A DNA stretch of 64,000 bases, taken from positions 167,326 through 231,325 of the forward strand of contig CAZVUM010000001.1 of assembly GCA_964629575.1 (NCBI GenBank). The letters run 5' to 3'. The notes under the pieces were generated by a model. That model did no database searches. It had not been told where the DNA came from and saw only the letters and a program-made list of their open reading frames with translations. Both the position numbers and the translations under genes were made by a program. Positions 25,566-35,235 of the stretch are shown piece after piece. The stretch's first letter is position 1. Each line of letters opens with the position of its first letter. The DNA is from JAYPWI01 sp964629575 (GTDB lineage: Bacteria > Actinomycetota > Acidimicrobiia > Acidimicrobiales > Poriferisodalaceae).

Positions 25566-26108
25566 ATGCGGCGAGTGGGGGCGTGCGCCTTTTCGGCGGC
25601 GGCAGTGGTGGCGGCTGCGGGCTGTAGTCCTGAGCCGGACGGCGATCTTGCGGCACCGACGACCCGGGCGGAGCCGGCGGCGACGATCTGGGTGCCGCAG
25701 TTCCGGGGGGAGGTTGAGGTCCCGTTCGATTGGTGGGCCGGGTGTCTCGAGCAGTTCCCAGAGGTCGAGGTTCCGGATCGGCCCGATGTCGCGTTTGGAG
25801 GAGTCGTCTACGACGACGGTGAGGAGCGATGGACCATCTACTGGATGGGGCCATGTGAGATCTGCGCTGCGAAGATCCTGGAGAGCACCGGCCTCTGCCT
25901 CGACCTGGTCTCCCCGCCCGTGGCGTTCAAGTCTTCGCCGGGCCAGCCCAAGGCGAAGGATTGGGTGCTATCCCCGGATGTGATGCTCATCGCCGAGCTC
26001 GAGGCCGTGCTTGCGGCAATTCCTCAGGACGTCCCCAATGTTCGCCTTGTCCCCGAGACCGGTGGTTGCGCCGAAGATGGCCGGTTGCGCGGACGCCATC
26101 GCAGCTAG
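25566..26108 (+). CDS. small Cys-containing lipoprotein, unknown function
   Basis: A 180-residue secreted lipoprotein: MRRVGACAFSAAAVVAAAGC gives a signal with Cys at the lipobox. The mature part has two conserved-looking Trp-rich stretches (VPFDWWAGCLEQF, RWTIYWMGPCEICAAK) and a CxxC. I do not recognise the family. ATG at 25566 is chosen for its GGGAGGGGCGG site; the frame is open 16 codons upstream. A clear terminator follows at 26161. Confidence 0.7.
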   Translation: MRRVGACAFSAAAVVAAAGCSPEPDGDLAAPTTRAEPAATIWVPQFRGEVEVPFDWWAGCLEQFPEVEVPDRPDVAFGGVVYDDGEERWTIYWMGPCEICAAKILESTGLCLDLVSPPVAFKSSPGQPKAKDWVLSPDVMLIAELEAVLAAIPQDVPNVRLVPETGGCAEDGRLRGRHRS

Positions 26109-26160
26109 CGCACGGCCGACTCCCGCTGTCAGGCTCAGTAACCGTGATGGCTCGCAACGC

Positions 26161-26204
26161 GCCTCGGCCCGGAATCCGTTTCGGATTCCGGGGAGGCTGT
26201 TTTT
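26161..26204 (+). terminator. Rho-independent terminator after the small lipoprotein gene
   Basis: CCCGGAATCCG (26168-26178) pairs perfectly with CGGATTCCGGG (26182-26192) around a TTT loop, extended by GCCT/AGGC, and is followed by a run of five T (26200-26204). Confidence 0.85.
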
Positions 26205-26215
26205 CTGCAGCGACC

Positions 26216-26261
26216 AGCGCTGACTCTTCACTGCGGGGAGCGCTGACTCTTCACTGCGCGG
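26216..26261. repeat. 23-base tandem duplication
   Basis: The unit starting AGCGCTGACTCTTCACTGCG at 26216 is repeated at 26239 with a single base difference near its end. It lies between the terminator and the end of the DUF222/HNH gene. No function is apparent. Confidence 0.7.
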
Positions 26262-26291
26262 AGCGCGGCGGCCGCACACACGCGGGTGGGG

Positions 26292-27647
26292 CTATTCGCG
26301 TTGGGGTGGGTCGTTGGCGTGGTGGCCGAGTTGTCGGCTGTAGCCGAGTCCGTCTGTTCGGGTGGCGGTCACTGTGCTTGTCGCGGGGTCGAAGCTGAGG
26401 TCCCAGTCGGGTCCATGAATCAACCGGTGGTGATGCCGGCACAGCAGCACGAGGTTGTGCAGATCTGTCGGTCCACCACGTGACCTGGGCTGTACGTGGT
26501 GGGCGTCACACCACTGCGCCGGGCGGGTGCAATGCGGGAACACGCATCCTTTGTCACGCACATGCAGTGCGATGCGTTGTGCTTCGGTGACGGTAGGCGT
26601 GGAGCGTCCGATGTTCAGCGGTATCCCGGCTGTGTCCACGACGAGGCGACGAAGACTCGCATCACAGGTGAGCAGGTCCGTGACGAATTTGGGGAGTGGG
26701 CCGCCGGCCAACAGCTCGGCCCGGATCTTGGTCATGTCGATCTGATCGCCGGTGTCGGCGAAGCCATGCATCCGGGCAAGATCGAGGTGGGTGTCCAACG
26801 CGGTGTCGATATCAATCGAGATCAACGCGGTGGGCTTGGCCCGGCGAACCGTTGCCTTGCCTCCCGAGTCCTCGTCTTTGGAGGCTGTGTTGCCGTTGAG
26901 GTGTTGGTGGCAGATGTCGGTCAACGCGTCAGCGTTGCGCTGCTTCACCGTCCTCTTGACGGGTGCAGCGGCCGGGTCGGGGCCATTCATCGTGTTCAAC
27001 GCTTCGCCGACGGTCGCGTACTGGTCTGCGGTGAGATGACCGGTGATGTCGGCTTCACCAAACAGGGTCGGGCGAAGCGTCAACCCGTACCCGTCGGATC
27101 CTGCCGGTTCAGCAAGATGCTCGTCAGCCAACTCTGCGAACCGGGCACACAGCTTCTCGTACTCCACAGCAGACAGAGCAGTGGCGTCTGCGACCAGCTG
27201 CCGCCTGTAGAACTCCACGGCCTCGGAACGTCGATCGGTCGCGACAGCCGAGAGTGCTTCGAGGTGGGCGATGGTGGTGATCCCCAACTCGAGTGCTTCG
27301 GCCAGACCGGGGAGACGGCGGAGCAGGTTCACCAGTTTGGTCAACGCCAATGCGTCTGCGTGGATGAGTCCGCAGCGTTGCTGCAGCCACGGTGTCATCG
27401 CCGCGGCACCGTCACGACCCCAGCTCGAGTCCTCAGCAACCGACCGCAACGTCAACAGCTGCGCGACCCGGGCCTTTTCGACCTTGTAGGTCAACGCTTC
27501 TGCGTCGGTGTTCAGCGAGTCGAGATGCTGACCGTCCCCGAGAATCGCCCCGCCATCCATACCGTCAACGCTATCGAACACATGTTCGTCCTCCAACCCG
27601 CTGGACAAGAAAATCCGAGACTTTCTCGCCCGGCTGGCCGCAGCCAT
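26292..27647 (-). CDS. DUF222 / HNH endonuclease domain protein (13E12 repeat family)
   Basis: The 451-residue protein has an N-terminal helical DUF222 domain and a C-terminal HNH nuclease motif: CVFPHCTRPAQWCDAHHVQ, then GGPTDLHNLVLLCRHHHRLIH. The Cys pairs and His residues of the zinc and catalytic sites are intact. These proteins are multicopy in many actinobacteria and are suspected mobile or defence nucleases; their biological role is unproven. The start is uncertain: ATG at 27647 is taken, and ATG ~29 codons later is also possible. It lies 15 bases downstream of the nitroreductase gene on the same strand. Confidence 0.88.
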   Translation of the reverse strand: MAAASRARKSRIFLSSGLEDEHVFDSVDGMDGGAILGDGQHLDSLNTDAEALTYKVEKARVAQLLTLRSVAEDSSWGRDGAAAMTPWLQQRCGLIHADALALTKLVNLLRRLPGLAEALELGITTIAHLEALSAVATDRRSEAVEFYRRQLVADATALSAVEYEKLCARFAELADEHLAEPAGSDGYGLTLRPTLFGEADITGHLTADQYATVGEALNTMNGPDPAAAPVKRTVKQRNADALTDICHQHLNGNTASKDEDSGGKATVRRAKPTALISIDIDTALDTHLDLARMHGFADTGDQIDMTKIRAELLAGGPLPKFVTDLLTCDASLRRLVVDTAGIPLNIGRSTPTVTEAQRIALHVRDKGCVFPHCTRPAQWCDAHHVQPRSRGGPTDLHNLVLLCRHHHRLIHGPDWDLSFDPATSTVTATRTDGLGYSRQLGHHANDPPQRE

Positions 27648-27662
27648 CAGAGCATCGGATCG

Positions 27663-28307
27663 CTACCGGATGGGGTTCTTGTAGGTGTCGAGATAGGTGA
27701 TCTCCTCGACCGGGGCACGTTCGGCGGGCTTGAAGTCGGTGCCGCTCGTGTAGCCGACCGGCAGCAGGCCCACCTGGGTCATGTGGTCGGGGATGCCCAG
27801 GAGCTCGGCGGCCCGCTCTTCATAGCGAAGGTGAATCGTGGTGAGGCACGACCCGAGGCCTCGGCTGCGCAGTGCGAGTTGGAAGCTCCACATCGCAGGG
27901 ATGATCGAGCCCATGAGTCCGGCTGAGGTGTTGGTCGATGCGTCTTCGATGCGGCCGACGATCATCGGGATCACCATCACGGGCACCCGACCGAAGTTCT
28001 CCGCAAGGAAGTTGGCCGAGTCCATCACGCGTCCGGTCTGGGTTCCCGGGTCGGCCGCCTGGGCTGCCTGGGCGAGGTACTCGCCGCCCGCCTCGCGGTA
28101 GATCTGCGCGAGCGCCTCCTTCTTCTCGGCGTCGCGGATCACCATCCAGCGCCAGCCCTGACGATTCGAACCGGTCGGGGCTTGCACGGCGAGCTGCAGG
28201 CATTCGAGCAACACGTCGTCTGGCACATCGCGGTCGAAGTCGAGCCGCTTGCGGACGGCTCGGGTCGTGGAGAGCAGGGCGTCGGTCTGGGCGAGGTCGA
28301 ATTCCAT
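27663..28307 (-). CDS. nitroreductase family protein
   Basis: A 214-residue flavin-type nitroreductase: the FMN-binding TTRAVRKRLDFDRDVPDD start, APTGSNRQGWRWMVIRD, and the C-terminal GLGSCLTTIHLRYEERAAEL. Family members reduce nitro groups, quinones or flavins using NAD(P)H; some are F420- or tRNA-linked, and this one cannot be assigned further. The next gene on the strand is the DUF222/HNH protein. Upstream lies a 540-base non-coding region full of repeats. Confidence 0.9.
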   Translation of the reverse strand: MEFDLAQTDALLSTTRAVRKRLDFDRDVPDDVLLECLQLAVQAPTGSNRQGWRWMVIRDAEKKEALAQIYREAGGEYLAQAAQAADPGTQTGRVMDSANFLAENFGRVPVMVIPMIVGRIEDASTNTSAGLMGSIIPAMWSFQLALRSRGLGSCLTTIHLRYEERAAELLGIPDHMTQVGLLPVGYTSGTDFKPAERAPVEEITYLDTYKNPIR

Positions 28308-28571
28308 GCCCGCACTGTGTCACGCACGACGCCCGCGTGCGCGAGCGCTTCTGCGTGGCGGCTGAGCGCTGTCGGCAACACTCATCTGGACGCCCACGAC
28401 TGTCCTAAGTACTCAGAAATGAAAACCCCTTCATTCCCGGTGCGCGTCGCCGATGGAATCCCTGGTGCGTCGATGACACACCAGCGATTGCCACACCGAT
28501 GGGTCTCGGCTGGAAGAGCGTCTTTCGGCCGAGACCCGGGTGCGGGCACTGTGGTCTTGCGGTGAAGCACG
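28308..28571. other. non-coding region with two hairpins upstream of the repeat array
   Basis: No credible gene is seen between the nitroreductase start and the repeats. CTGGTG (28462-28467) pairs with CACCAG (28479-28484). GGGTCTCGGC (28501-28510) pairs perfectly with GCCGAGACCC (28528-28537), with further pairing inside its loop. The two stems could form a structured RNA. Short frames on either strand have no recognisable product. Confidence 0.5.
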
Positions 28572-28826
28572 GCCTGCGTGGCCCGAACGCCCAGAGCGGA
28601 GCGGGTAGCTCAGCTGCGTGGCCCGAACGCCCCGAGCGGAGCGGGTAGCAGGGCCTGCGTGGCCCGAACGCCCCGAGCGGAGCGGGTAGCAGGGCCTGCA
28701 TGGCCCGAACGCCCCGACCGGAGCGGGCAACCAGGTGTGCCTTGTGGTCTTGCGGTGAAGCGGGGCCTGCGTGGCCATGAACGCCCCGAGCGGAGCGGAC
28801 AGCACAGAGCGGAGCGGGTAGCTCAG
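28572..28826. repeat. array of ~41-base GC-rich direct repeats upstream of tig
   Basis: Five near-copies of a 40-42-base unit containing TGCGTGGCCCGAACGCC and GAGCGGAGCGGGTAGC begin at about 28572, 28613, 28653, 28694 and 28765, with a partial sixth at about 28806. The segment GTGGTCTTGCGGTGAAGC that precedes copy 1 (28553) also recurs before copy 5 (28743), so the array grew by duplication of a larger block. There are no unique spacers as in CRISPR. A relative lies after rpmA. Confidence 0.85.
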
Positions 28827-28831
28827 CCCGC

Positions 28832-28837
28832 TAGGCT
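28832..28837 (+). promoter_or_regulatory. possible -10 box of tig (TAGGCT)
   Basis: TAGGCT ends 9 bases before the GTG of tig, a spacing that predicts a nearly leaderless message; no clear -35 box is seen in the repeat upstream. Confidence 0.35.
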
Positions 28838-28846
28838 CTCCCGCTT

Positions 28847-30313
28847 GTGAAGACGACTGTCACCGAACTCGCGCCGGACGACCCCGGCATCACGCGCGAC
28901 GAGAACGACTCGGACGAGCCAACCGACGTCGAGGGCGCCGATCGCACCTATGGACCACGGGTCAAGCTGTCGGTCCAGGTCGATCCGGATCGCTTCGAGG
29001 AGGCCATCGACGCGGCGTTCCGTAAGATCGCCCGCGAGGTGCGAATCCAGGGCTTTCGTCCCGGCAAGGTGCCGCGCAAGGTCCTCGAATCTCGTATCGG
29101 TTCGGGGTACGCGCGGGCCCAGGCGCTCGAGGACGCGCTTCCCGAGTACTACTCCGAAGCCGTGCGCGACAACGGGGTCGACGTCATCGCCTCTCCGCAG
29201 TTCGAGCTGACCGGCGGCGAGGAAGATGGTCCCGTCACGTTCGAGGCCGTGGTCGAGATTCGCCCGACGATCAGCGTCTCGGGCTATGAGGACCTCGAGG
29301 TCGAGATCCCCAACCCGATCCCGTCGGACGACGAGGTCCAGGAACAGATCGACGTGCAGCGCCGCCAGAGCGCCGAGCTGGTCGACGTCGAGCGGGAGGC
29401 CGCCGAGGGCGACCAGGTCTCGATCGACATCGACGGTTCGGTCGATGGCGAGAGCCTCCCGGGCCTGGCCGCCGAGGACTACCTCTACGAGGTGGGCAGC
29501 GGTGGCATCGTGGCCGAGGTCGACGAGCAGCTCACCGGTGCGAGCGCGGGCGACGAGCTGTCGTTCAGCGCGCCACATCCGGTTCAAGAGGACGTCGAGA
29601 TCGACTTCGAGATCACGGTCAACGCCGTGAAGGAGCAGGTGCTCCCCGAGCTCACCGATGAGTGGGTGGAGGAGAACACCGAGCACGACACCGTCGAGGA
29701 GCTGCGCGACGCGACCGTTCAGCGGATGCGCATGATGCGTTCGTTCCAGGCCAACTCAGCCCTGCGTGAGAACACCGCCTCGAAGCTGAGCGAGCTCGTG
29801 GAGGACGAGATCCCCGACTCGTTGGTCAACGGGCAGATGTCCGATCAGCTTCAGAGCCTGGCGATGAATCTCCAGGGCCAGGGCATGCAGATCGAGCAGT
29901 GGCTGCAGATGACCGGCCAGGATCCCGAGAGCTTCACCTCCGAGCTCCGCGACGCGTCGGTGCGGTCGGCCAAGGTCGATCTCGCCCTGCGCGCCCTCGG
30001 CGTTGCCGAGGGCATGGAGGTCACCGACGACGAGATGGACGACGAGCTCGAGCGGTTGGCCACCCAGTACGAGCGCACCGTCAGCCAGGTTCGCGACGAC
30101 CTGGAGCATGGCGACGGCCTCGCACCGATACGCTCAGAACTCCTCAAGCGCAAAGCCCTGGAGTGGTTGGTCGACTCCGTCACCCTGGTTGACGAGGACG
30201 GCACGGTCATCGACCGGTCCGACCTTGAGCTTCCGGTCGACGAGTCGACTGACGACGAAGAGGGCGACGACCCAGCAGCGAGTGAGGACTCGAGCGAGGA
30301 GACGGACGAGTGA
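28847..30313 (+). CDS. tig: trigger factor (ribosome-bound chaperone and peptidyl-prolyl isomerase)
   Basis: Binds the ribosome exit tunnel and helps new proteins fold. The 488-residue product has the ribosome-binding loop G69-F-R-P-G-K74, the central PPIase/FKBP-like domain (GDQVSIDIDGSVDGES, ~190-270) and the C-terminal helical chaperone domain, ending in a long acidic tail. About 30 residues at the N-terminus are an acidic extension before the conserved VKLSVQVDPDRFEEAI. The stop overlaps the clpP GTG (GTGA), the classic tig-clpP-clpX order. Confidence 0.97.
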   Translation: MKTTVTELAPDDPGITRDENDSDEPTDVEGADRTYGPRVKLSVQVDPDRFEEAIDAAFRKIAREVRIQGFRPGKVPRKVLESRIGSGYARAQALEDALPEYYSEAVRDNGVDVIASPQFELTGGEEDGPVTFEAVVEIRPTISVSGYEDLEVEIPNPIPSDDEVQEQIDVQRRQSAELVDVEREAAEGDQVSIDIDGSVDGESLPGLAAEDYLYEVGSGGIVAEVDEQLTGASAGDELSFSAPHPVQEDVEIDFEITVNAVKEQVLPELTDEWVEENTEHDTVEELRDATVQRMRMMRSFQANSALRENTASKLSELVEDEIPDSLVNGQMSDQLQSLAMNLQGQGMQIEQWLQMTGQDPESFTSELRDASVRSAKVDLALRALGVAEGMEVTDDEMDDELERLATQYERTVSQVRDDLEHGDGLAPIRSELLKRKALEWLVDSVTLVDEDGTVIDRSDLELPVDESTDDEEGDDPAASEDSSEETDE

Positions 30314-30942
30314 CTCTGCAGGCACAGAACTACCTGGTCCCCACGGTCGTCGAGCAGACCAACCGTGGTGAGCGGGCCTACGACCTCTACTCGCGGCTGC
30401 TCAAGGAGAACATCATCTTCTTGGGCACCCCGATCGACGACACGATCGCCAACCTGGTGTGCGCCCAGATGATCCATCTGGAGTCGGAGAACCCCGACCG
30501 CGACATCAACATCTATGTGAACAGCCCCGGTGGTGACATCAACGCACTGTTCGCGATCTACGACACCAGCCAGTACATCCGCAACGACATCACCACCATC
30601 TGCCTCGGGCAGGCGGCGTCCGCGGCGGCGGTACTGCTGGCGGCGGGAAGCCCTGGCAAGCGCATGGCCCTTCCCCACGCTCGGGTGCTCCTCCATCAGC
30701 CCTACGGCCAGGCGATGGGTCAGGCGACCGACATCGAGCTCGCCGCTCGCGAGATCGACCGCATGCGTGGCCTGCTCGAGGACATCCTCGCTCGCCACAC
30801 CGGTCAGCCGTTGGATCGAATCCACGACGACACCGACCGCGACTTCATCATGGACGCGGAGCAGGCCAAGGAATACGGGATCATCGACGAGGTGATCGCG
30901 AATCGCGAGTCCGTGGAGGACGGGCCCATCCGGGCCGCGTAA
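30310..30942 (+). CDS. clpP: ATP-dependent Clp protease proteolytic subunit
   Basis: The serine peptidase chamber of the ClpXP/ClpCP protease. The 210-residue protein has the catalytic triad Ser104 (GQAAS), His129 (VLLHQP) and Asp178 (DTDRD). It starts GTG, overlapping the tig stop by four bases. Many actinobacteria carry a tandem clpP1-clpP2; only one copy is present here. clpX follows 82 bases downstream with its own ribosome-binding site. Confidence 0.98.
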   Translation: MTLQAQNYLVPTVVEQTNRGERAYDLYSRLLKENIIFLGTPIDDTIANLVCAQMIHLESENPDRDINIYVNSPGGDINALFAIYDTSQYIRNDITTICLGQAASAAAVLLAAGSPGKRMALPHARVLLHQPYGQAMGQATDIELAAREIDRMRGLLEDILARHTGQPLDRIHDDTDRDFIMDAEQAKEYGIIDEVIANRESVEDGPIRAA

Positions 30943-31024
30943 TTTCGTCAGATGGGACTTCGCCCACCCTCAGCCTGTGCCATCCTTCATGGCGGGCTGG
31001 TGCTGGGAGACAGGTAGGAGCGGC

Positions 31025-32299
<1,275 letters not shown>

Positions 32300-32313
32300 G
32301 CTGAAGGGACCCG

Positions 32314-33633
32314 GTGCCCGGGTCGTTCGACACCTACGACGACGCGATCGCCTGGCTCATCGAGCACTACAACCTCGAGCGGCAGCTCGGTGGAGTCGGT
32401 GTCGATGCGCCCACCCTCGACCGCATGCGCTCGCTCATGGGTGTACTCGGTGATCCCCAGAACTCGATCCCGGCGATTCATGTCACGGGCACCAACGGCA
32501 AGGGCAGCACGTCGCGGATGCTGGTCGAGCTGCTCGGCGCCATCGGCCTCGACGCCGGCTCGTACAGCTCGCCGCACATCGAGCGGGTCAACGACCGAAT
32601 CGCGATCGCCAACCAACCGCTGAGCGACGACGACTTCGCGACGGCGCTGGCGGAGATCGCCGCCGTCGAGCCATTCGTCGTCGACGCGGAGGGCTCCCCG
32701 CCCAACTACTTCGAGGTGCTGTGCGCCGCCGCGTACAACTGGTTCGCGGCCACCGCTGTCGACGTCAACGTGATCGAGGTGGGAGTGGGTGGCCGCTGGG
32801 ACGCCACCAACGTGATCGACGGCGAGGTTGCGGTGATCACCAACGTCGGCGCCGACCATCTCGAGATCATCGGCCCAGCGCTCGGCGACGTCGCGTACGA
32901 GAAGGCCGGAATCATCAGTCCAGACAGCCATGTGGTGTGCGGTGAAACCGAGCCCGAGCTCGTCGACATCATCAGCGCGGCCGGCGGGCGCGAGTTCTGG
33001 CTGCGCGGCGTGGACTTCGATGTGTTGGGGGACCGGCTCGCGGTCGGCGGTCGGGTGATCGACCTGTTCACTCCCTATGGCCGCCACGAGGAGGTCTTCC
33101 TCCCGGTCCACGGGGCACACCAGGCCTCCAACGTGGCCGCAGCCGTGGCCGCCGTCGAAGCCTTCTTCGGGCGCCAGGTCGACGACGAGCTCCTGAGCGG
33201 CGCGCTCGCCTCGCTGACCCTCCCGGCGCGGTTCGAGGTGATGGGGCGCCAACCGCTCGTGATCGTCGACGGCGCCCACAACCCCGCCGGGGCGCGCGCC
33301 GCTGCCGAAACTCTGTTCGGCGACTTCAGCAGCGACAAGGCACCGGTCCTGGTCGTGGGGTGCAATCGACCTCACGAACCGGGTCCCCTTCTCGAAGCGC
33401 TCGGGGCCCACCGGTTTGGGAGCGTGGTCGCCACGGCGCCCGACTGGCCCCGGGCCGTGCCGCCCGACGAGGTGGCCGCCGCAGGCCGCGAACTCGGCCT
33501 CGAGGTGCAGATCGCGCCGAGCGTGGCCGACGCGACCGATTCCGCAGTCGAGCTGGCCGGGTCCGAGGGCGTCGTGCTGATCGCGGGCTCGCTCTACGTG
33601 GCGTCCGAGGCCCGAATTCACCTCCTGGAGTGA
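32314..33633 (+). CDS. folC: bifunctional folylpolyglutamate/dihydrofolate synthase
   Basis: Adds glutamate to dihydropteroate and to folates. The 439-residue Mur-ligase-type protein has the P-loop HVTGTNGKGSTS, the SPHIERVNDRI segment, the GVGGRWDATN strand and a C-terminal domain with IVDGAHNPAGA. It starts GTG, 15 bases after clpX. Together with folE, 28 kb away, it covers two folate steps in the window. Confidence 0.96.
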   Translation: MPGSFDTYDDAIAWLIEHYNLERQLGGVGVDAPTLDRMRSLMGVLGDPQNSIPAIHVTGTNGKGSTSRMLVELLGAIGLDAGSYSSPHIERVNDRIAIANQPLSDDDFATALAEIAAVEPFVVDAEGSPPNYFEVLCAAAYNWFAATAVDVNVIEVGVGGRWDATNVIDGEVAVITNVGADHLEIIGPALGDVAYEKAGIISPDSHVVCGETEPELVDIISAAGGREFWLRGVDFDVLGDRLAVGGRVIDLFTPYGRHEEVFLPVHGAHQASNVAAAVAAVEAFFGRQVDDELLSGALASLTLPARFEVMGRQPLVIVDGAHNPAGARAAAETLFGDFSSDKAPVLVVGCNRPHEPGPLLEALGAHRFGSVVATAPDWPRAVPPDEVAAAGRELGLEVQIAPSVADATDSAVELAGSEGVVLIAGSLYVASEARIHLLE

Positions 33634-33693
33634 CCGCGGTAGCCTTGCGCGGGTCGTCGCGGCCACTCGGGCCGCTGTTTCGCAGGAGAATTG

Positions 33694-34113
33694 ATGCCCC
33701 GGACGTTCGTGATCTGTAAGCCCGATGCCGTCGAACGCGGCCTCGTTGGCGAGATCATCTCCCGTTTCGAGCGCAAGGGCCTGACGATGGCTCGCGCCGA
33801 GCTGCGCACCATCGATCGGGAGACCGCCTCGCGGCACTACGCCGAACACGATGGCAAGCCGTTCTTCGATGATCTCCTGGCGTTCATCACGAGGTCGCCG
33901 GCCATGTTGATCGTGGTGGAGGGCCCCGAGGATGCGGGTGACGACGTCTTCGCGATCGTGCGCAACCTGATGGGCACGACGAACCCGGCGACCGCAGCTC
34001 CTGGAACCATCCGCGGTGACTTCGGGCTCGTTGTGACCGAGAATCTCGTGCACGGCTCCGACAGCACGGAGTCGGCCGAGCGCGAGATCGGGATCTTCTT
34101 TCCCGGCGCCTGA
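33694..34113 (+). CDS. ndk: nucleoside diphosphate kinase
   Basis: Transfers the gamma-phosphate between nucleoside tri- and diphosphates through a phospho-histidine. The 139-residue product begins MPRTFVICKPDAVERGLVGE and has the active-site His in ENLVHGSDSTESAEREI. ATG at 33694 has AGGAG six bases upstream; a TTG codon just before it is not needed. mreB follows after 12 bases. Confidence 0.98.
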   Translation: MPRTFVICKPDAVERGLVGEIISRFERKGLTMARAELRTIDRETASRHYAEHDGKPFFDDLLAFITRSPAMLIVVEGPEDAGDDVFAIVRNLMGTTNPATAAPGTIRGDFGLVVTENLVHGSDSTESAEREIGIFFPGA

Positions 34114-34125
34114 TCGGAGCTCTTG

Positions 34126-35223
34126 ATGGACGACGGCAAATCGAAAAGGGCGCCGGGAGGCGTCGCCAGCAGCCGTCGGGCGAGCTCTGGTCCCATGTTC
34201 GGTGGGTTCTCCGGCCGCGACATGGCCGTCGACCTCGGGACCGCCAACACGCTCGTGTACGTACGCGGCCGGGGCATCGTTCTCAACGAGCCGTCGGTGG
34301 TCGCCGTGGACATCACCACCGGCAAGCCGCTGGCGGTGGGGGTCGAGGCCAAACGGATGATCGGTCGAACGCCCGGACACATCCAGGCCATCCGGCCGCT
34401 CAAGGACGGCGTGATCGCAGACTTCGACATCTGCGAGAAGATGCTGCGCTACTTCATCCAGAAGGTGAACTCCAGCCGCTGGAGCAAGCCGCGCATGGTG
34501 ATCTGTGTGCCGTCGGGCATCACCGGCGTTGAGCAGCGAGCCGTGCAGGAAGCCGCCGAGTACGCCGGTGCCCGCAAGCCCGCCTACATCATCGAGGAGC
34601 CGATGGCCGCCGCAATCGGTGTCGGGCTGCCCGTGCAGTCGCCGAGCGGATCGATGATCGTCGACATCGGCGGTGGTACCACCGAGGTCGCAGTGATTTC
34701 GCTCGGGGGTATCGTCGCCGCCCAGTCGGCCCGCGTCGGTGGCGACGTGCTGGACAGCGCGATCATTCAGTACATCAAGAAGGAGTACAACCTCGCTCTC
34801 GGGGAGCGGACCGCCGAAGAGGTCAAGGTCGCGCTCGGTTCGGGTTGGCCACTCGATGAAGAGATGTACGCAGAGATCCGCGGACGCGACCTCGTCACCG
34901 GCCTGCCCAAGACCGTGACCGTCAGCAGCGTCGAAATCCGCGAGGCGATCGAGGAGAACGTGGCCTCGATCGTCGATGCGGTGAAGGTCACCCTCGACCA
35001 GACGCCCCCCGAACTCGCCGCCGACATCATGGAGTCGGGCATCGTGCTCGCTGGTGGCGGCGCCCTCCTACGAGGCCTCGATCGGCGGCTCGGCAACGAG
35101 ACCGGGATGCCGATTTGCTTGGCGGAGGACCCCCTCTACGCGGTCGCCCGCGGTTCTGGACAGTCGCTCGAAGAGTTCGAGGCCCTGCGCAGCGTCCTGT
35201 TCTCCTCGGGCGAGCAGCGGTAG
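34126..35223 (+). CDS. mreB: rod shape-determining protein MreB
   Basis: The actin-like filament that guides lateral wall synthesis. The 365-residue product carries the actin-fold phosphate motifs DMAVDLGTANTLVYVRGRG and IVDIGGGTTEVAVISLGG and the adenosine motif SGIVLAGGGALLRGLDRRL. An unusual 30-residue basic, Ser/Gly-rich N-terminal extension precedes the conserved core. mreB opens a compact mreB-mreC-mreD-mrdA-rodA block. Confidence 0.98.
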   Translation: MDDGKSKRAPGGVASSRRASSGPMFGGFSGRDMAVDLGTANTLVYVRGRGIVLNEPSVVAVDITTGKPLAVGVEAKRMIGRTPGHIQAIRPLKDGVIADFDICEKMLRYFIQKVNSSRWSKPRMVICVPSGITGVEQRAVQEAAEYAGARKPAYIIEEPMAAAIGVGLPVQSPSGSMIVDIGGGTTEVAVISLGGIVAAQSARVGGDVLDSAIIQYIKKEYNLALGERTAEEVKVALGSGWPLDEEMYAEIRGRDLVTGLPKTVTVSSVEIREAIEENVASIVDAVKVTLDQTPPELAADIMESGIVLAGGGALLRGLDRRLGNETGMPICLAEDPLYAVARGSGQSLEEFEALRSVLFSSGEQR

Positions 35224-35235
35224 CCGCCCTCGAGC

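Noticed and set aside
26292..27647. Complete insertion sequence around the DUF222/HNH gene
   Set aside because: No transposase motif, terminal inverted repeats or clear target duplication enclosing the gene.
28572..28826. CRISPR array
   Set aside because: The repeats abut each other with no unique spacers, and no cas gene is near.
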